DNA of 19,301 nucleotides, taken from Acidobacteriota bacterium. GTDB lineage: Bacteria; Acidobacteriota; Terriglobia; Terriglobales; Acidobacteriaceae. The DNA lies in contig JAKABE010000022.1 of assembly GCA_021801945.1 (NCBI GenBank), forward strand, positions 1-19,301, read 5' to 3'. The notes beneath the pieces were generated by a model, which saw only the letters and a program-made list of their open reading frames with translations, did not search any database and had not been told where the DNA came from. Position 1 is the first letter of the stretch, and each line of letters begins with the position of its first letter. The position numbers were made by a program, and so were the translations under genes. Positions 8,651 through 16,007 of the stretch are shown here, piece after piece.

Positions 8651-8678
8651 TTGCCGGAATGGCAGCCCGGTTCATAAT
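8651..8678 (+). promoter_or_regulatory. Candidate promoter for pstCA
   Basis: TTGCCG (8651-8656) and CATAAT (8673-8678) are separated by 16 bases, matching the sigma-70 consensus at four and five of six positions. The pair lies just after the terminator and 130 bases before the pstCA ATG. A perfect 10-bp palindrome CCGGATCCGG (8681-8690) sits where transcription would begin and could be an operator. Confidence 0.45.
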
Positions 8679-8776
8679 TGCCGGATCCGGGAATGGCCGA
8701 TATCAGGTTCGAGATCAAATGGATGGAGATTTGCACGGAAGAAGCTTCCGCCTTTAACTCCCTCACTGTTCGGTTC

Positions 8777-8795
8777 GCGCCGGAAAGGCCGGCGC
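8777..8795 (+). promoter_or_regulatory. GC-rich hairpin next to the pstCA ribosome-binding site
   Basis: GCGCCGG (8777-8783) and CCGGCGC (8789-8795) form a perfect 7-bp stem with loop AAAGG. It ends one base before GGAG (8797-8800), the likely ribosome-binding site of the ATG at 8808. It could modulate initiation, but GC-rich DNA gives such hairpins by chance. Confidence 0.3.
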
Positions 8796-8807
8796 CGGAG
8801 TTGCACC

Positions 8808-10751
8808 ATGACATTTCGCAGGCTTATCGCGCCGCTTGCCAGTCTAGTAGGCGTCAGCCTGATTGTGATTGTCGTTGTCCTCTGGCAATCCGCATGGCCC
8901 GCCATGCGTTTCAACGGCATTCACTTCCTTGTGCTCAACAACTGGAACCTGGGCAACCTCTATGCCGCGCCCATCTCCGTGCACGGCCAGCAGGTCATGC
9001 CCAACGCCCAATACGGGATTCTTTTCCTTATCGTCGGCACGCTTCTGAGCACCGCCATCGCGGTTTTGATCGCCGTCCCTTTTGGCGTGGGCGCCGCCAT
9101 GTTTCTGGCCGAGGGTATCCCGCCGGTTCTGCGCCCCTGGCTCTCTTTTTTGGTCGAACTGCTGGCCGCTATTCCCAGTGTGGTCTTCGGTCTCTGGGGC
9201 TATGTGCTGGTCATCCCCTTTCTTGGTCGCCATCTTTTCCCCTTCCTGGTCGAGCACTTCGGCTCCATCCCATTCTTTGGAGCTCCTTCGGGTAGCGGCT
9301 ATGGGCTGCTCACCTGCGGTCTGGTGCTGAGCCTCATGATTGTCCCCCTCATCGCAGCTACCGTACGCGATGCTCTTGTAGCCATGCCTCTGGGGCAGCG
9401 CGAGGCCGCATTAGCGCTGGGCGCAACGCGTTTTGAAACGCTTTGGTCGGTGGAGCTGCCGGGTGTCCGCCGCGTGATCATCGCTTCTACCATCCTCGCT
9501 ACCGGCCGCGCTCTGGGTGAAACCATGGCCGTGCTGATGGTCAGCGGCAACGCCCTGAATTACCTGCCCACGAACATCTACACGCCCATTTCCACCATGG
9601 CGTCGTTCATCGTCTCCCAGCTTGACAGCGCACTTACCGATCCCACCGGCATGGCCGTCCGCTCGCTCGCCGAAGTAGCGCTCGTGCTCTGCCTCATCTC
9701 GATCGTCGTCAACAGCACCGCACGCATTCTGCTCTACCTCAGCGGCCACGAGGAGCGTATGGAGACGGGTGCGCAGCATCTCCATCGCCGGCTCTGGCAT
9801 CGCTTCTGTCTCCTTTTGACGTTGCCGCTCGGAGCGCTTGAAGGCAAACTCACGCCCGCAATGGAGGTCGATGTCCGCGCCGCGATCACCAACCCAACCC
9901 TTGGCGGCCGCTTGCGTCGGCAGGTCTTCAACGGCCTGGGATGGGCGGCGAGCGCGGCAACTTTCCTGCTCCTCAGCGGCGCCATGCTCTCTATCCTCGT
10001 CCTCGTCTTCCTGCGCGGAGCACACGCGCTCAATCTTGGCGTCTTTACCCACCTCACGGCGGGAATGACGGGGGGGCTGCTGAATGCCATCGAGGGAACG
10101 GTGGTCATGTCCTTCGGCGGCATCCTGCTGGCTATCCCGCCCGGAATCGCAGCCGGAATCTATCTCTCCGAGTTCCGCCGCGGCTTTTTGGCGCCAACCC
10201 TTCGTTTCCTTTCCGACGTGCTCGTCGGCGTGCCCTCCATCGTCGTCGGTTACTTCGCTTACGCCACCATGGTCGTCGATCTGGGCTGGCATTTCTCTGC
10301 CGCTGCCGCGAGCATCGCCTTGGCCATTATCTCCCTGCCTTACATCTGCCGCACCACCGAGGTCGCGCTCAATCAGGTCCCTAATGCCCTCCGCGAAGCC
10401 GGCTACGCCCTCGGAGCCAACACCGGCACGGTCATCATGCGCATTTGCCTCCCCATGGCCGCCCCGTCCATCCTCACCGGAATCCTGCTCGCCCTTTCTG
10501 TCTCGGTTGGCGAAACCGCGCCTCTCATCTACACCGCGGGATGGTCCGACTACCTGTGGACAGGCCATCTGACCAACGAACCCGTGGGCTATCTCACCTA
10601 CGTCATTTGGACCGCCATCGCCGAACCCTTCGAAGGAGCGCACGCTCTGGCCTACGCCGCCGCTTTCCTGGTCACCTTCTTCGTACTCCTCATTGGAGTC
10701 GGCACCCGCATCGCGCTTCACAGCAGAATCGGTGCCGCCCAGCAGTCCTAG
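8808..10751 (+). CDS. PstC-PstA fusion permease of the phosphate ABC transporter
   Basis: This single 647-residue ORF carries both inner-membrane permease halves of the Pst phosphate importer. Residues about 1-312 form the PstC-like half, with helices from about residue 8 and a cytoplasmic EAA loop at 199-218 (EAALALGATRF, then ELPG). A polar linker spans about 315-370 (basic HRRLWHR, then LEGKLTPAMEVDVRAA). Residues about 372-647 form the PstA-like half, with its own EAA loop at 530-549 (EAGYALGANTG, then CLP). GETMAVLMVSG and GETAPLIYTAG are the matching conserved segments after each loop. Normally pstC and pstA are separate genes of about 300 codons each. GGAG lies 7 nt before the ATG. No pstB ATPase or phoU gene follows in the window, so the ATPase must be encoded elsewhere. 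Confidence 0.93.
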   Translation: MTFRRLIAPLASLVGVSLIVIVVVLWQSAWPAMRFNGIHFLVLNNWNLGNLYAAPISVHGQQVMPNAQYGILFLIVGTLLSTAIAVLIAVPFGVGAAMFLAEGIPPVLRPWLSFLVELLAAIPSVVFGLWGYVLVIPFLGRHLFPFLVEHFGSIPFFGAPSGSGYGLLTCGLVLSLMIVPLIAATVRDALVAMPLGQREAALALGATRFETLWSVELPGVRRVIIASTILATGRALGETMAVLMVSGNALNYLPTNIYTPISTMASFIVSQLDSALTDPTGMAVRSLAEVALVLCLISIVVNSTARILLYLSGHEERMETGAQHLHRRLWHRFCLLLTLPLGALEGKLTPAMEVDVRAAITNPTLGGRLRRQVFNGLGWAASAATFLLLSGAMLSILVLVFLRGAHALNLGVFTHLTAGMTGGLLNAIEGTVVMSFGGILLAIPPGIAAGIYLSEFRRGFLAPTLRFLSDVLVGVPSIVVGYFAYATMVVDLGWHFSAAAASIALAIISLPYICRTTEVALNQVPNALREAGYALGANTGTVIMRICLPMAAPSILTGILLALSVSVGETAPLIYTAGWSDYLWTGHLTNEPVGYLTYVIWTAIAEPFEGAHALAYAAAFLVTFFVLLIGVGTRIALHSRIGAAQQS

Positions 10752-10940
10752 TCGAAGCAGGTGTGCCCTTGAGAGGAACCGCCATCCGCCGGGGCGGATT
10801 CACGGGCTCCGCCTGTCAAAAGCGGAAGCGCCATCCGGCAACACCGGGTGAATTGAACCGGAACGCTGTAACACACCCTTGCATTTCGGAGTACAGTTGA
10901 GTTACTCGCGCTCGGAAAGTCCCCTCAAGGAGAAGAAAAC
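10752..10940. other. Intergenic region between pstCA and the PCD gene
   Basis: This 189-base gap holds a short inverted repeat ATCCGCCGGGGCGGAT (about 10784-10799) and two copies of CGCCATCCG (10780-10788 and 10829-10837). There is no T-run, so a terminator is not supported. AAGGAG at 10927-10932 is the ribosome-binding site of the next gene. Confidence 0.4.
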
Positions 10941-11219
10941 ATGTCTGCACTCTCCGCGCCAGAGGTCCAATCCCGGTTAGCAGGTTTGACGGGCTGGCAG
11001 GTGGAAGCCGGTGAACTGAGGAAGACGTTTCATCTCCAGGATTTCTGCGCTGCTCTTCGATTTGTGAACCGGATCGGCGAGCTGGCCGAGGCCGCCGGGC
11101 ATCATCCAGACATCGACATCCGCTTCAACCGTGTGCGCTTGGGGCTAATCACTCATGATGCTGGTGGGCTGACAGAGAAGGACTTTGATCTCGCCACCCA
11201 GGCCGACAAAGCACTCTGA
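10941..11219 (+). CDS. Pterin-4a-carbinolamine dehydratase (4a-hydroxytetrahydrobiopterin dehydratase)
   Basis: This 92-residue cytoplasmic enzyme of the PCD/DCoH family dehydrates 4a-hydroxytetrahydropterin, recycling the pterin cofactor of aromatic amino-acid hydroxylases. The family signature is intact: EAAGHHPDIDIRF with H54, H55 and P56, and ITHDAGGLTEKD with H72 and D73. The three histidines correspond to the catalytic residues of the mammalian enzyme. Length is normal. AAGGAG at 10927-10932 supports the ATG. No phenylalanine hydroxylase gene is in the window. In bacteria lacking one, a role near molybdopterin metabolism has been proposed for this family; a molybdenum enzyme is encoded 9 kb away, but that is only suggestive. 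Confidence 0.95.
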   Translation: MSALSAPEVQSRLAGLTGWQVEAGELRKTFHLQDFCAALRFVNRIGELAEAAGHHPDIDIRFNRVRLGLITHDAGGLTEKDFDLATQADKAL

Positions 11220-11605
11220 CGGCGTGCGCAGCTAAAGGTCAATCTCCACCGAGGCTTGTTCACCCACAGCGTCCCTGGCAAATCCCAAAAATTGGATTTT
11301 GGAAGACTTCTACCGTTGGGTAGAGAGTCTATTTGAAGCTTTGAGGCGATCAAGTTAACGCGAAGGCGTGGCTCCTCCTTCAAGCACTTGGAGAAAAGCC
11401 TCCAACGGTGTGAGACCAAAAGATGAAAGCCTCCTCGCATCATAGTCAATAATTCATTTCTTTTGAATATCTTGAAGGGAACTGGATGCATCGTCTGCTT
11501 TCGCCACTTCGGTTGTTTTACCCCCGATCCACGGCGGGAAGAATGCTGTGCAAAATAAGCCTGCTTGATCGCTGCGGACGCAGAAAATAATTTTAATTTT
11601 TGTAT

Positions 11606-11633
11606 TTGAACTCTTCCGAATCTATGCTATAGT
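11606..11633 (+). promoter_or_regulatory. Promoter of the candidate small RNA
   Basis: TTGAAC (11606-11611) and TATAGT (11628-11633) are separated by 16 bases, with an A/T-rich tract at about 11585-11605 resembling an UP element. Transcription should start near A11640. The octamer TTCCGAAT occurs in the spacer (11614-11621) and again at the expected transcript start (11641-11648). Confidence 0.65.
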
Positions 11634-11639
11634 GTATTT

Positions 11640-11748
11640 ATTCCGAATGAAGAGCAGCGAACTATGGTCGCTCTCTTCAGAACGGAAGTAGTTTGCGTCA
11701 CTGGCCTCCCGGCACGAACAGCAAGACCGTTCGTGCCGTCTTTTTTTT
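11640..11748 (+). ncRNA. Candidate trans-acting small RNA, about 109 nt
   Basis: A complete orphan transcription unit is visible. After the promoter the expected RNA begins with TTCCG (11641-11645), which pairs with CGGAA (11683-11687). Inside that, GAAGAGCAGCGA (11649-11660) pairs with TCGCTCTCTTC (11668-11678), leaving one bulged C and a 7-base loop. An unpaired linker of about 22 bases (11688-11709) contains CCTCCC, complementary to a Shine-Dalgarno core. The 3' end is a perfect 10-bp stem, CGGCACGAAC (11710-11719) with GTTCGTGCCG (11729-11738), followed by TC and eight T. No credible ORF lies between promoter and terminator, and the nearest downstream gene is 750 bases away. So this looks like a stand-alone RNA and not a leader. 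I do not recognise it as a known family. Confidence 0.68.
11710..11748 (+). terminator. Intrinsic terminator of the candidate small RNA
   Basis: A perfect 10-bp stem with a 9-base loop is followed, after two bases, by a run of eight T (11741-11748). It is the best terminator in the window. Confidence 0.85.
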
Positions 11749-12504
11749 GGGGGGCCCCAGTCTGGCAGCAAAGGCGGTTGCAGCAACCCATGGGGCCGGG
11801 CGCCGGATTGCCAATCCTGCGTCCATCGTTGTCGAACACTGCTCGGCTCAGCCTCTTTGAGTAGCTGTTCCCCGCTCCGGGGATGGCTAAGTCCTTAAAA
11901 CGGCAAATTCCCCCCATGGCCGTTCGATAGTTGACAGCGGCACTCTAAATCAGCGCTCTCTCCCCCAGTCCCTGGCGGTTTTAGTCCGGCCTATGCTGTA
12001 GGCGAAGTCTCGACAGAGGAAGCTGCGCGTGTCGCTGTCGCGGGAATCTCCTGCTCAGTCAAGGGAGCCAATCAGCCCTGTCAACCACCGGAAAGCATGA
12101 TTTCATCGAGTACAGTTTCAATGGCGATTTTGCAGGCAGAGCTCAACACGCAAAGTGGGCCAGTGTCCATCTGGCACCCAGGCTCCCCGATCGCCATTAT
12201 TTGGAGACGCTTCGAAGTAAGGCTTCTCCCGTCGCCCACAGTCGACGCAGACATGTCATTGCCGTTGAACTCAGAAAGCTGGTGAGCTTCGAAATACCAA
12301 CCGCGAACGAATTCGTGCTTATACTGATATTGGTCATTGCGCATTCCTGCGTGTCCGCTATGGCCAACGGAGGTGCCCCCGATTGGCCCGCCGGCGCAAA
12401 ACCAGCCCAGCTGATGGCGAAGGCTCAAGATGCTCTCCGCCATGCCGGTTCCAACTCCGACCAGCGCCCGCGCGCAGGCGCGCTGATTCTTAAGGAGAAT
12501 GAAT

Positions 12505-12681
12505 ATGGCAGACCAAACCCCCACGGGTCCGTTCAGCAGCGATGTGCTGCATGGCGATGGCCATAGCAAGCTTTCACGGGAAGAGGTTGCGAAAGCCGTT
12601 GCACGTCATCAAAGGGAACATCCGGGCAGCCGTGCAAAGAACGCCGCGGCCAAGGACCGAAAGACAGCGCCGCGCCGTTAA
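12505..12681 (+). CDS. Small basic hypothetical protein, 58 residues
   Basis: I do not recognise this protein. It begins MADQTPTGPFSSD, has a predicted helical middle (LSREEVAKAVARHQREH) and ends in a K/R/A-rich tail (AKNAAAKDRKTAPRR). Lys, Arg and His make up 16 of 58 residues, with no signal peptide or membrane segment, so it is probably soluble and cationic and might bind nucleic acid. The ATG at 12505 is chosen because AAGGAG at 12492-12497 lies 7 nt upstream; the ATG at 12499 is too close to it. It ends 3 nt before the next ATG, so the two genes are probably co-transcribed. The good ribosome-binding site is the main support. Confidence 0.6.
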   Translation: MADQTPTGPFSSDVLHGDGHSKLSREEVAKAVARHQREHPGSRAKNAAAKDRKTAPRR

Positions 12682-12684
12682 CAA

Positions 12685-13080
12685 ATGAATCTGACTGCAG
12701 TGCTACGCGCGAGACGCGAGACAGCTGAGATGCTGTTTGAGAACCTTGCCTTCGGGTCGATCAGGATTAACGGCGTCGAGTACGACCACGACGTTGTTGT
12801 CGACTGCGGAAGAGTGTCAGAGCGCAAGAAGGGTCCGTCGAAGCCTTTCCGATGCCAATTCGGCCATACGCCGCTAACGGCAAACGAGGGAATCCCCTGG
12901 CACTGTCACCGCCTGGTCATCGGAACGGGGATTTATGGGCGGCTCCCGGTCAGCCCTGACATCCAGCTGCAAGCCGGGCACCGCAAGGTCGAACTTGTGG
13001 TGATTCCGACCGAGCAAGCTGTTGCTCTTTTAAATGAGCAGCCACCGCACACCAATGCCATTTTGCACCTGACGTGTTGA
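12685..13080 (+). CDS. Mth938-like domain protein (DUF498 family)
   Basis: This 131-residue protein belongs to the Mth938/DUF498 family, which includes the mitochondrial complex I assembly factor NDUFAF3 and many small archaeal and bacterial proteins of uncertain function. Recognisable blocks are FGSIRINGVEYDHDVVV (residues 23-39), RLVIGTGIYGRLPV (76-89), VELVVIPTEQAVALLNE (102-118) and the near-terminal ILHLTC (126-131), all in family order. The middle segment (about 48-75, KGPSKPFRCQFGHTPLTANE) is longer or more cysteine-rich than usual. The ATG at 12685 follows the upstream stop by 3 nt but has no clear ribosome-binding site. ATG at 12730 is an alternative and keeps the whole domain. No respiratory complex genes are nearby. 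Confidence 0.85.
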   Translation: MNLTAVLRARRETAEMLFENLAFGSIRINGVEYDHDVVVDCGRVSERKKGPSKPFRCQFGHTPLTANEGIPWHCHRLVIGTGIYGRLPVSPDIQLQAGHRKVELVVIPTEQAVALLNEQPPHTNAILHLTC

Positions 13081-13345
13081 AGGTTTGCCTCGCCTGCGCC
13101 CGGAACGGCACAGCAGCACGGCTAGCGGAGTGGCCCGTCGGTCCCTGTATCAGCAGGATCTGGATGGGCATTACGGATCTGCTCACACTCAAGTGATAGA
13201 AAATGTATCTCGCTTCGCCCGAGGAGCGCCATTTAACGATCCTCCTCCTGCGAAACGGGGGATAGCACCCGACCTTTTAAAACCGGCGCCACCCCGTCTC
13301 GCACAAGTATCGCTTATGCCCGGCATCCTGCCGTGAGCAGAAACT
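13081..13345. other. Convergent intergenic region between the Mth938-like gene and the GH9 gene
   Basis: About 265 bases lie between two convergent genes. I see short inverted repeats such as CGGCATCCTGCCG (about 13321-13333) but no T-run on either strand, so no terminator is called. No gene is supported. Confidence 0.4.
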
Positions 13346-15913
13346 TCAGTTCCCTGGAGTCCCCTTAGCCGCTGTTTCCTGGTTGACGATCGCCTCTGCC
13401 GCATTGGCTTCCAGAACCCAGCTGCTGGCCGCGGAAACCGTGGTTTCGTCCTCGAACCAGAGCATCCCGAAATTCGTGATGCACTCCGGGAAATCCGGCT
13501 TGATGACAACATAGCCAGGGATCATGCCGCCGGGGATGAAGCTATTGTCCCACCGATTGTTGGAATAGGTCTTCAGCTTGGAGGCTGTGCCAATCCCCGC
13601 GATATAAGACACGCTGGATACCGGGTGCATACCGAGCAAGTAGTTGGCGGCGCGCAGGGTATATTGTGGACCGACGATGTCTGGAAACGCCTCGTGGAGG
13701 AAGTACATCTCCACGCCGAAATTCGCCACCTGTTCGGAACCGCCCCAGTCACGCCGCGTGGCTGGCACCCCAAAAGGCGTGCTAGCCAGTTCACGGTTGA
13801 GCTGCGGCATCCACGCTTCAAGCGCAGCCTTGAAACGGGCCTTGTAGCTCGGGTCCAGGTAGGGCAGTGCGCGCACCGCCGTCCAGCCCTGAAAACCCAT
13901 GTGCTGCAGCATGCCGGGAAAGAGCTCTTCGACGCGCTGCTTGTAGGGCTGGGCGCCGTCGGTAGCGATCATTAATTCCAGCGCGGAGGACCAGTCAAGA
14001 GATCCAAATCGCATGAAGGGACCGCGAGGCTGAGGAGCCGGATGCGCCTTCTCCTCATTCCAAAGCTTGATCGCTGTATCGAGGCACTCCTTCGCCAGGG
14101 GATCGTTCCAGCCCTTCAGCACCTCCGAAGCGGCAGCGAGCGAAGTGATGTCCCCATACTCATTGAACACGCTGTACTTCGTCCACGCCCAACGGTCGTC
14201 AGGCTTGCCGGAGTAATTCCCTTTCACTTCATACGGCCCGAGCTTGGGATCGTAGATCCGGCCGTCGGTTTGGGAGGCGGCATCGCCGACAAATGTGTAT
14301 CCCTGCAGATAAGGCGACTGGATCCCAATAAAGGGGTGCCCGACCGCATGGATCTGTGCGAGTTGCTGCAGTACACCGTGCTCAACCTGTTCGACAAGGT
14401 CCGGAACTCCGTCCGGCTTGTGCATGGTCACCGACCGCGCTTTTTCGTTGACCGAGAGTTCATCCCACTTGCTGTGGAAGGTGGCGTATGCCAGAGACAA
14501 ATTATCGATGGTCCGGTATTGGCCGTAGTCGTCGTTATCGAAATCGCCGGCGTCAAACCATCCGCCCACGTTCAAACCTGAAATATGCTGGCCGGGCTTA
14601 TAGGGAGAAAATGTATCCGGCCCCATGGAATAACCATCGAAGTGCGGAGTGTTCGGCGGAGCTTGCCGTGCGTCGTCCATGTGCGCAACGCCGTGCCATA
14701 CGTGGTAGGCGTCGCGCACTGAAACGTGGTCCATCTGCTCTGCCAAAAAACAGTCCAAACTGGTTTGCCAGGTCTTGCCATAAACGTCTTTGGCGATTGG
14801 AAACACATCCGTGCTTTGGCCGCCGTATTCGATCTTGTAGAGCCCAGGCTCTTTGACGGAGGAGAAATTAAATTTGGCGTAGTCGTATCGCAGCCACGGC
14901 ACCGGCTTCGAGATCGGACCCTGAAAAACCTCCTTCCAGGAACCGTCGCTGGAGAGCCGGAGGACTTTGGCGGTACCAGGGGCCTCGAAGTTCGGATCGA
15001 GTTCGATAATGGCTTCCTTGGGAAAATCGGCTGCATAGCCAACCTGACTGTGCGCGATCATTGGCGGGCGAGTCCATTCCGGAAGATAGCTTGGTCGGAT
15101 GTGCCAAACCACTGCATCCTTGGTCTTCCCGGCAGGAATCAAAGTGCGGAGCACGAACCAGCCATTCTGCGCCATGTTCCGGCCGTCGTAAAGGAGCAGC
15201 CGTCCGATCTCCGTAGTGATGCTGATGCGATTGAGCGGATCGCCGGCAGCCAGGGTGATGCTCTTTCCAGTAGCGAACGGCAGCGGCTCGGCGTAGTCCC
15301 TGGCTTTCCGCCACTGCTCGATGTACCACACTTGCTTCGGGTCGCCGGGTCGTGGCGGCATCGTAGTCATCCGATCCTCCGGATAACGCGGGAGCACGCC
15401 AAACGCCTTGTTGTCCACTACGTAGGACTTATCAACATAGATAGAGGGCAGAAACTCCAAATTGAATCCGGCCCGGCCCACCAGCAACGCAGGCAGCGGC
15501 TTCGTCAGGTTTACACTCACGCGCACCCCGCCCGGCTCGGCCGCAACCACCACCTGATAATCCAGGTGGTATGCAGGATAGGAAAGGTTAGCCGAGAGTC
15601 GGCCCTCTTGCTTGTCCGCTTGGCGACCGATCAGGTGAGGGATCGTGCCCCATTGCTCCGGCGTTGGCAGAAGACGCACGCTGCCATTGGTCGCGATGCG
15701 ATGGCCGTGCAGAATGATCTGCATGCCAGCGTCTTTCTGATCGAAAAAGACGGGACTGTAAGCATCGTCATAGAGCATGATGCTGACGCCGCGCGCATTG
15801 AGGTATCCGCTGTCGGTCACCTTGAGATTCAGATTGGCAGCGAAGGCAGGAAAGCTTGGAGATAAGGAAAACAGCAGGAAGAGTAGCGCAACAAATGGCA
15901 GTCGAGTACGCAT
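13346..15913 (-). CDS. Secreted glycoside hydrolase family 9 protein with N-terminal beta-sandwich region
   Basis: This 855-residue exported protein resembles GH9 endoglucanases and exo-acting beta-glycosidases. Residues 1-26 form a Sec signal peptide ending PAFA-AN. Residues about 27-280 look beta-rich and match nothing I can name. Residues about 283-372 (SQVGYAADFPKEAIIELDP) are the Ig-like CelD_N domain. The (alpha/alpha)6 GH9 domain follows to about 850. GLNVGGWFDAGDFDNDDYGQY carries the nucleophile-activating aspartates (D454 and D457). NYLLGMHPVSSVSYIAGIG corresponds to the family LG-NP--SYV-G-G motif. The usual histidine-histidine-arginine motif is replaced by NNR (785-787). The proton-donor glutamate is probably E821 or E823 (WFEDETT), in an unusual context. 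GGAG lies 7 nt before the ATG. Substrate is uncertain; plant or microbial polysaccharide is likely. Confidence 0.88.
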   Translation of the reverse strand: MRTRLPFVALLFLLFSLSPSFPAFAANLNLKVTDSGYLNARGVSIMLYDDAYSPVFFDQKDAGMQIILHGHRIATNGSVRLLPTPEQWGTIPHLIGRQADKQEGRLSANLSYPAYHLDYQVVVAAEPGGVRVSVNLTKPLPALLVGRAGFNLEFLPSIYVDKSYVVDNKAFGVLPRYPEDRMTTMPPRPGDPKQVWYIEQWRKARDYAEPLPFATGKSITLAAGDPLNRISITTEIGRLLLYDGRNMAQNGWFVLRTLIPAGKTKDAVVWHIRPSYLPEWTRPPMIAHSQVGYAADFPKEAIIELDPNFEAPGTAKVLRLSSDGSWKEVFQGPISKPVPWLRYDYAKFNFSSVKEPGLYKIEYGGQSTDVFPIAKDVYGKTWQTSLDCFLAEQMDHVSVRDAYHVWHGVAHMDDARQAPPNTPHFDGYSMGPDTFSPYKPGQHISGLNVGGWFDAGDFDNDDYGQYRTIDNLSLAYATFHSKWDELSVNEKARSVTMHKPDGVPDLVEQVEHGVLQQLAQIHAVGHPFIGIQSPYLQGYTFVGDAASQTDGRIYDPKLGPYEVKGNYSGKPDDRWAWTKYSVFNEYGDITSLAAASEVLKGWNDPLAKECLDTAIKLWNEEKAHPAPQPRGPFMRFGSLDWSSALELMIATDGAQPYKQRVEELFPGMLQHMGFQGWTAVRALPYLDPSYKARFKAALEAWMPQLNRELASTPFGVPATRRDWGGSEQVANFGVEMYFLHEAFPDIVGPQYTLRAANYLLGMHPVSSVSYIAGIGTASKLKTYSNNRWDNSFIPGGMIPGYVVIKPDFPECITNFGMLWFEDETTVSAASSWVLEANAAEAIVNQETAAKGTPGN

Positions 15914-16007
15914 CGGGTAGCTCCAGGGGTCTTTGATTCGGAAGCAAAATCATATTTGGGCCCGCTTCTTCAGTCAAGCGCGGAGCAAACAAGACTTTCC
16001 TCGCATT

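Larger units (their letters stand above)
11220..12504. other. Long region without a convincing protein gene
   Basis: Nearly 1.3 kb separates the PCD gene from the next credible ORF. The first 420 bases are visibly richer in A/T than the neighbours and contain CCAAAA/TTTTGG and CTACC/GGTAG mini-hairpins (about 11285-11325). At 11606-11748 lies a probable small-RNA gene, listed separately. Further right are AACGGC/GCCGTT around a C-rich loop (about 11899-11925). Open frames at 12081-12569 (minus) and 12201-12566 (plus) overlap each other. Neither has a family resemblance or a ribosome-binding site, so I did not call them. Confidence 0.5.

Noticed and set aside
9411..10721. 436-codon open frame on the minus strand
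   Set aside because: It is antisense to the PstC-PstA fusion, very rich in G, D, E and R as expected from the reverse of membrane-protein codons, with no family resemblance.
11931..11959. Perfect TTGACA that might be a promoter
   Set aside because: No acceptable -10 hexamer at 16-18 bases (cgctct and neighbours).
12081..12569. 162-codon minus-strand frame overlapping a 121-codon plus-strand frame
   Set aside because: Neither has a ribosome-binding site or recognisable domain, and both run into the credible small gene at 12505. They could be real but cannot be supported.
14726..15865. 379-codon open frame on the plus strand
   Set aside because: It is antisense to the GH9 gene, which has a signal peptide and catalytic motifs; no domain is visible in this frame.
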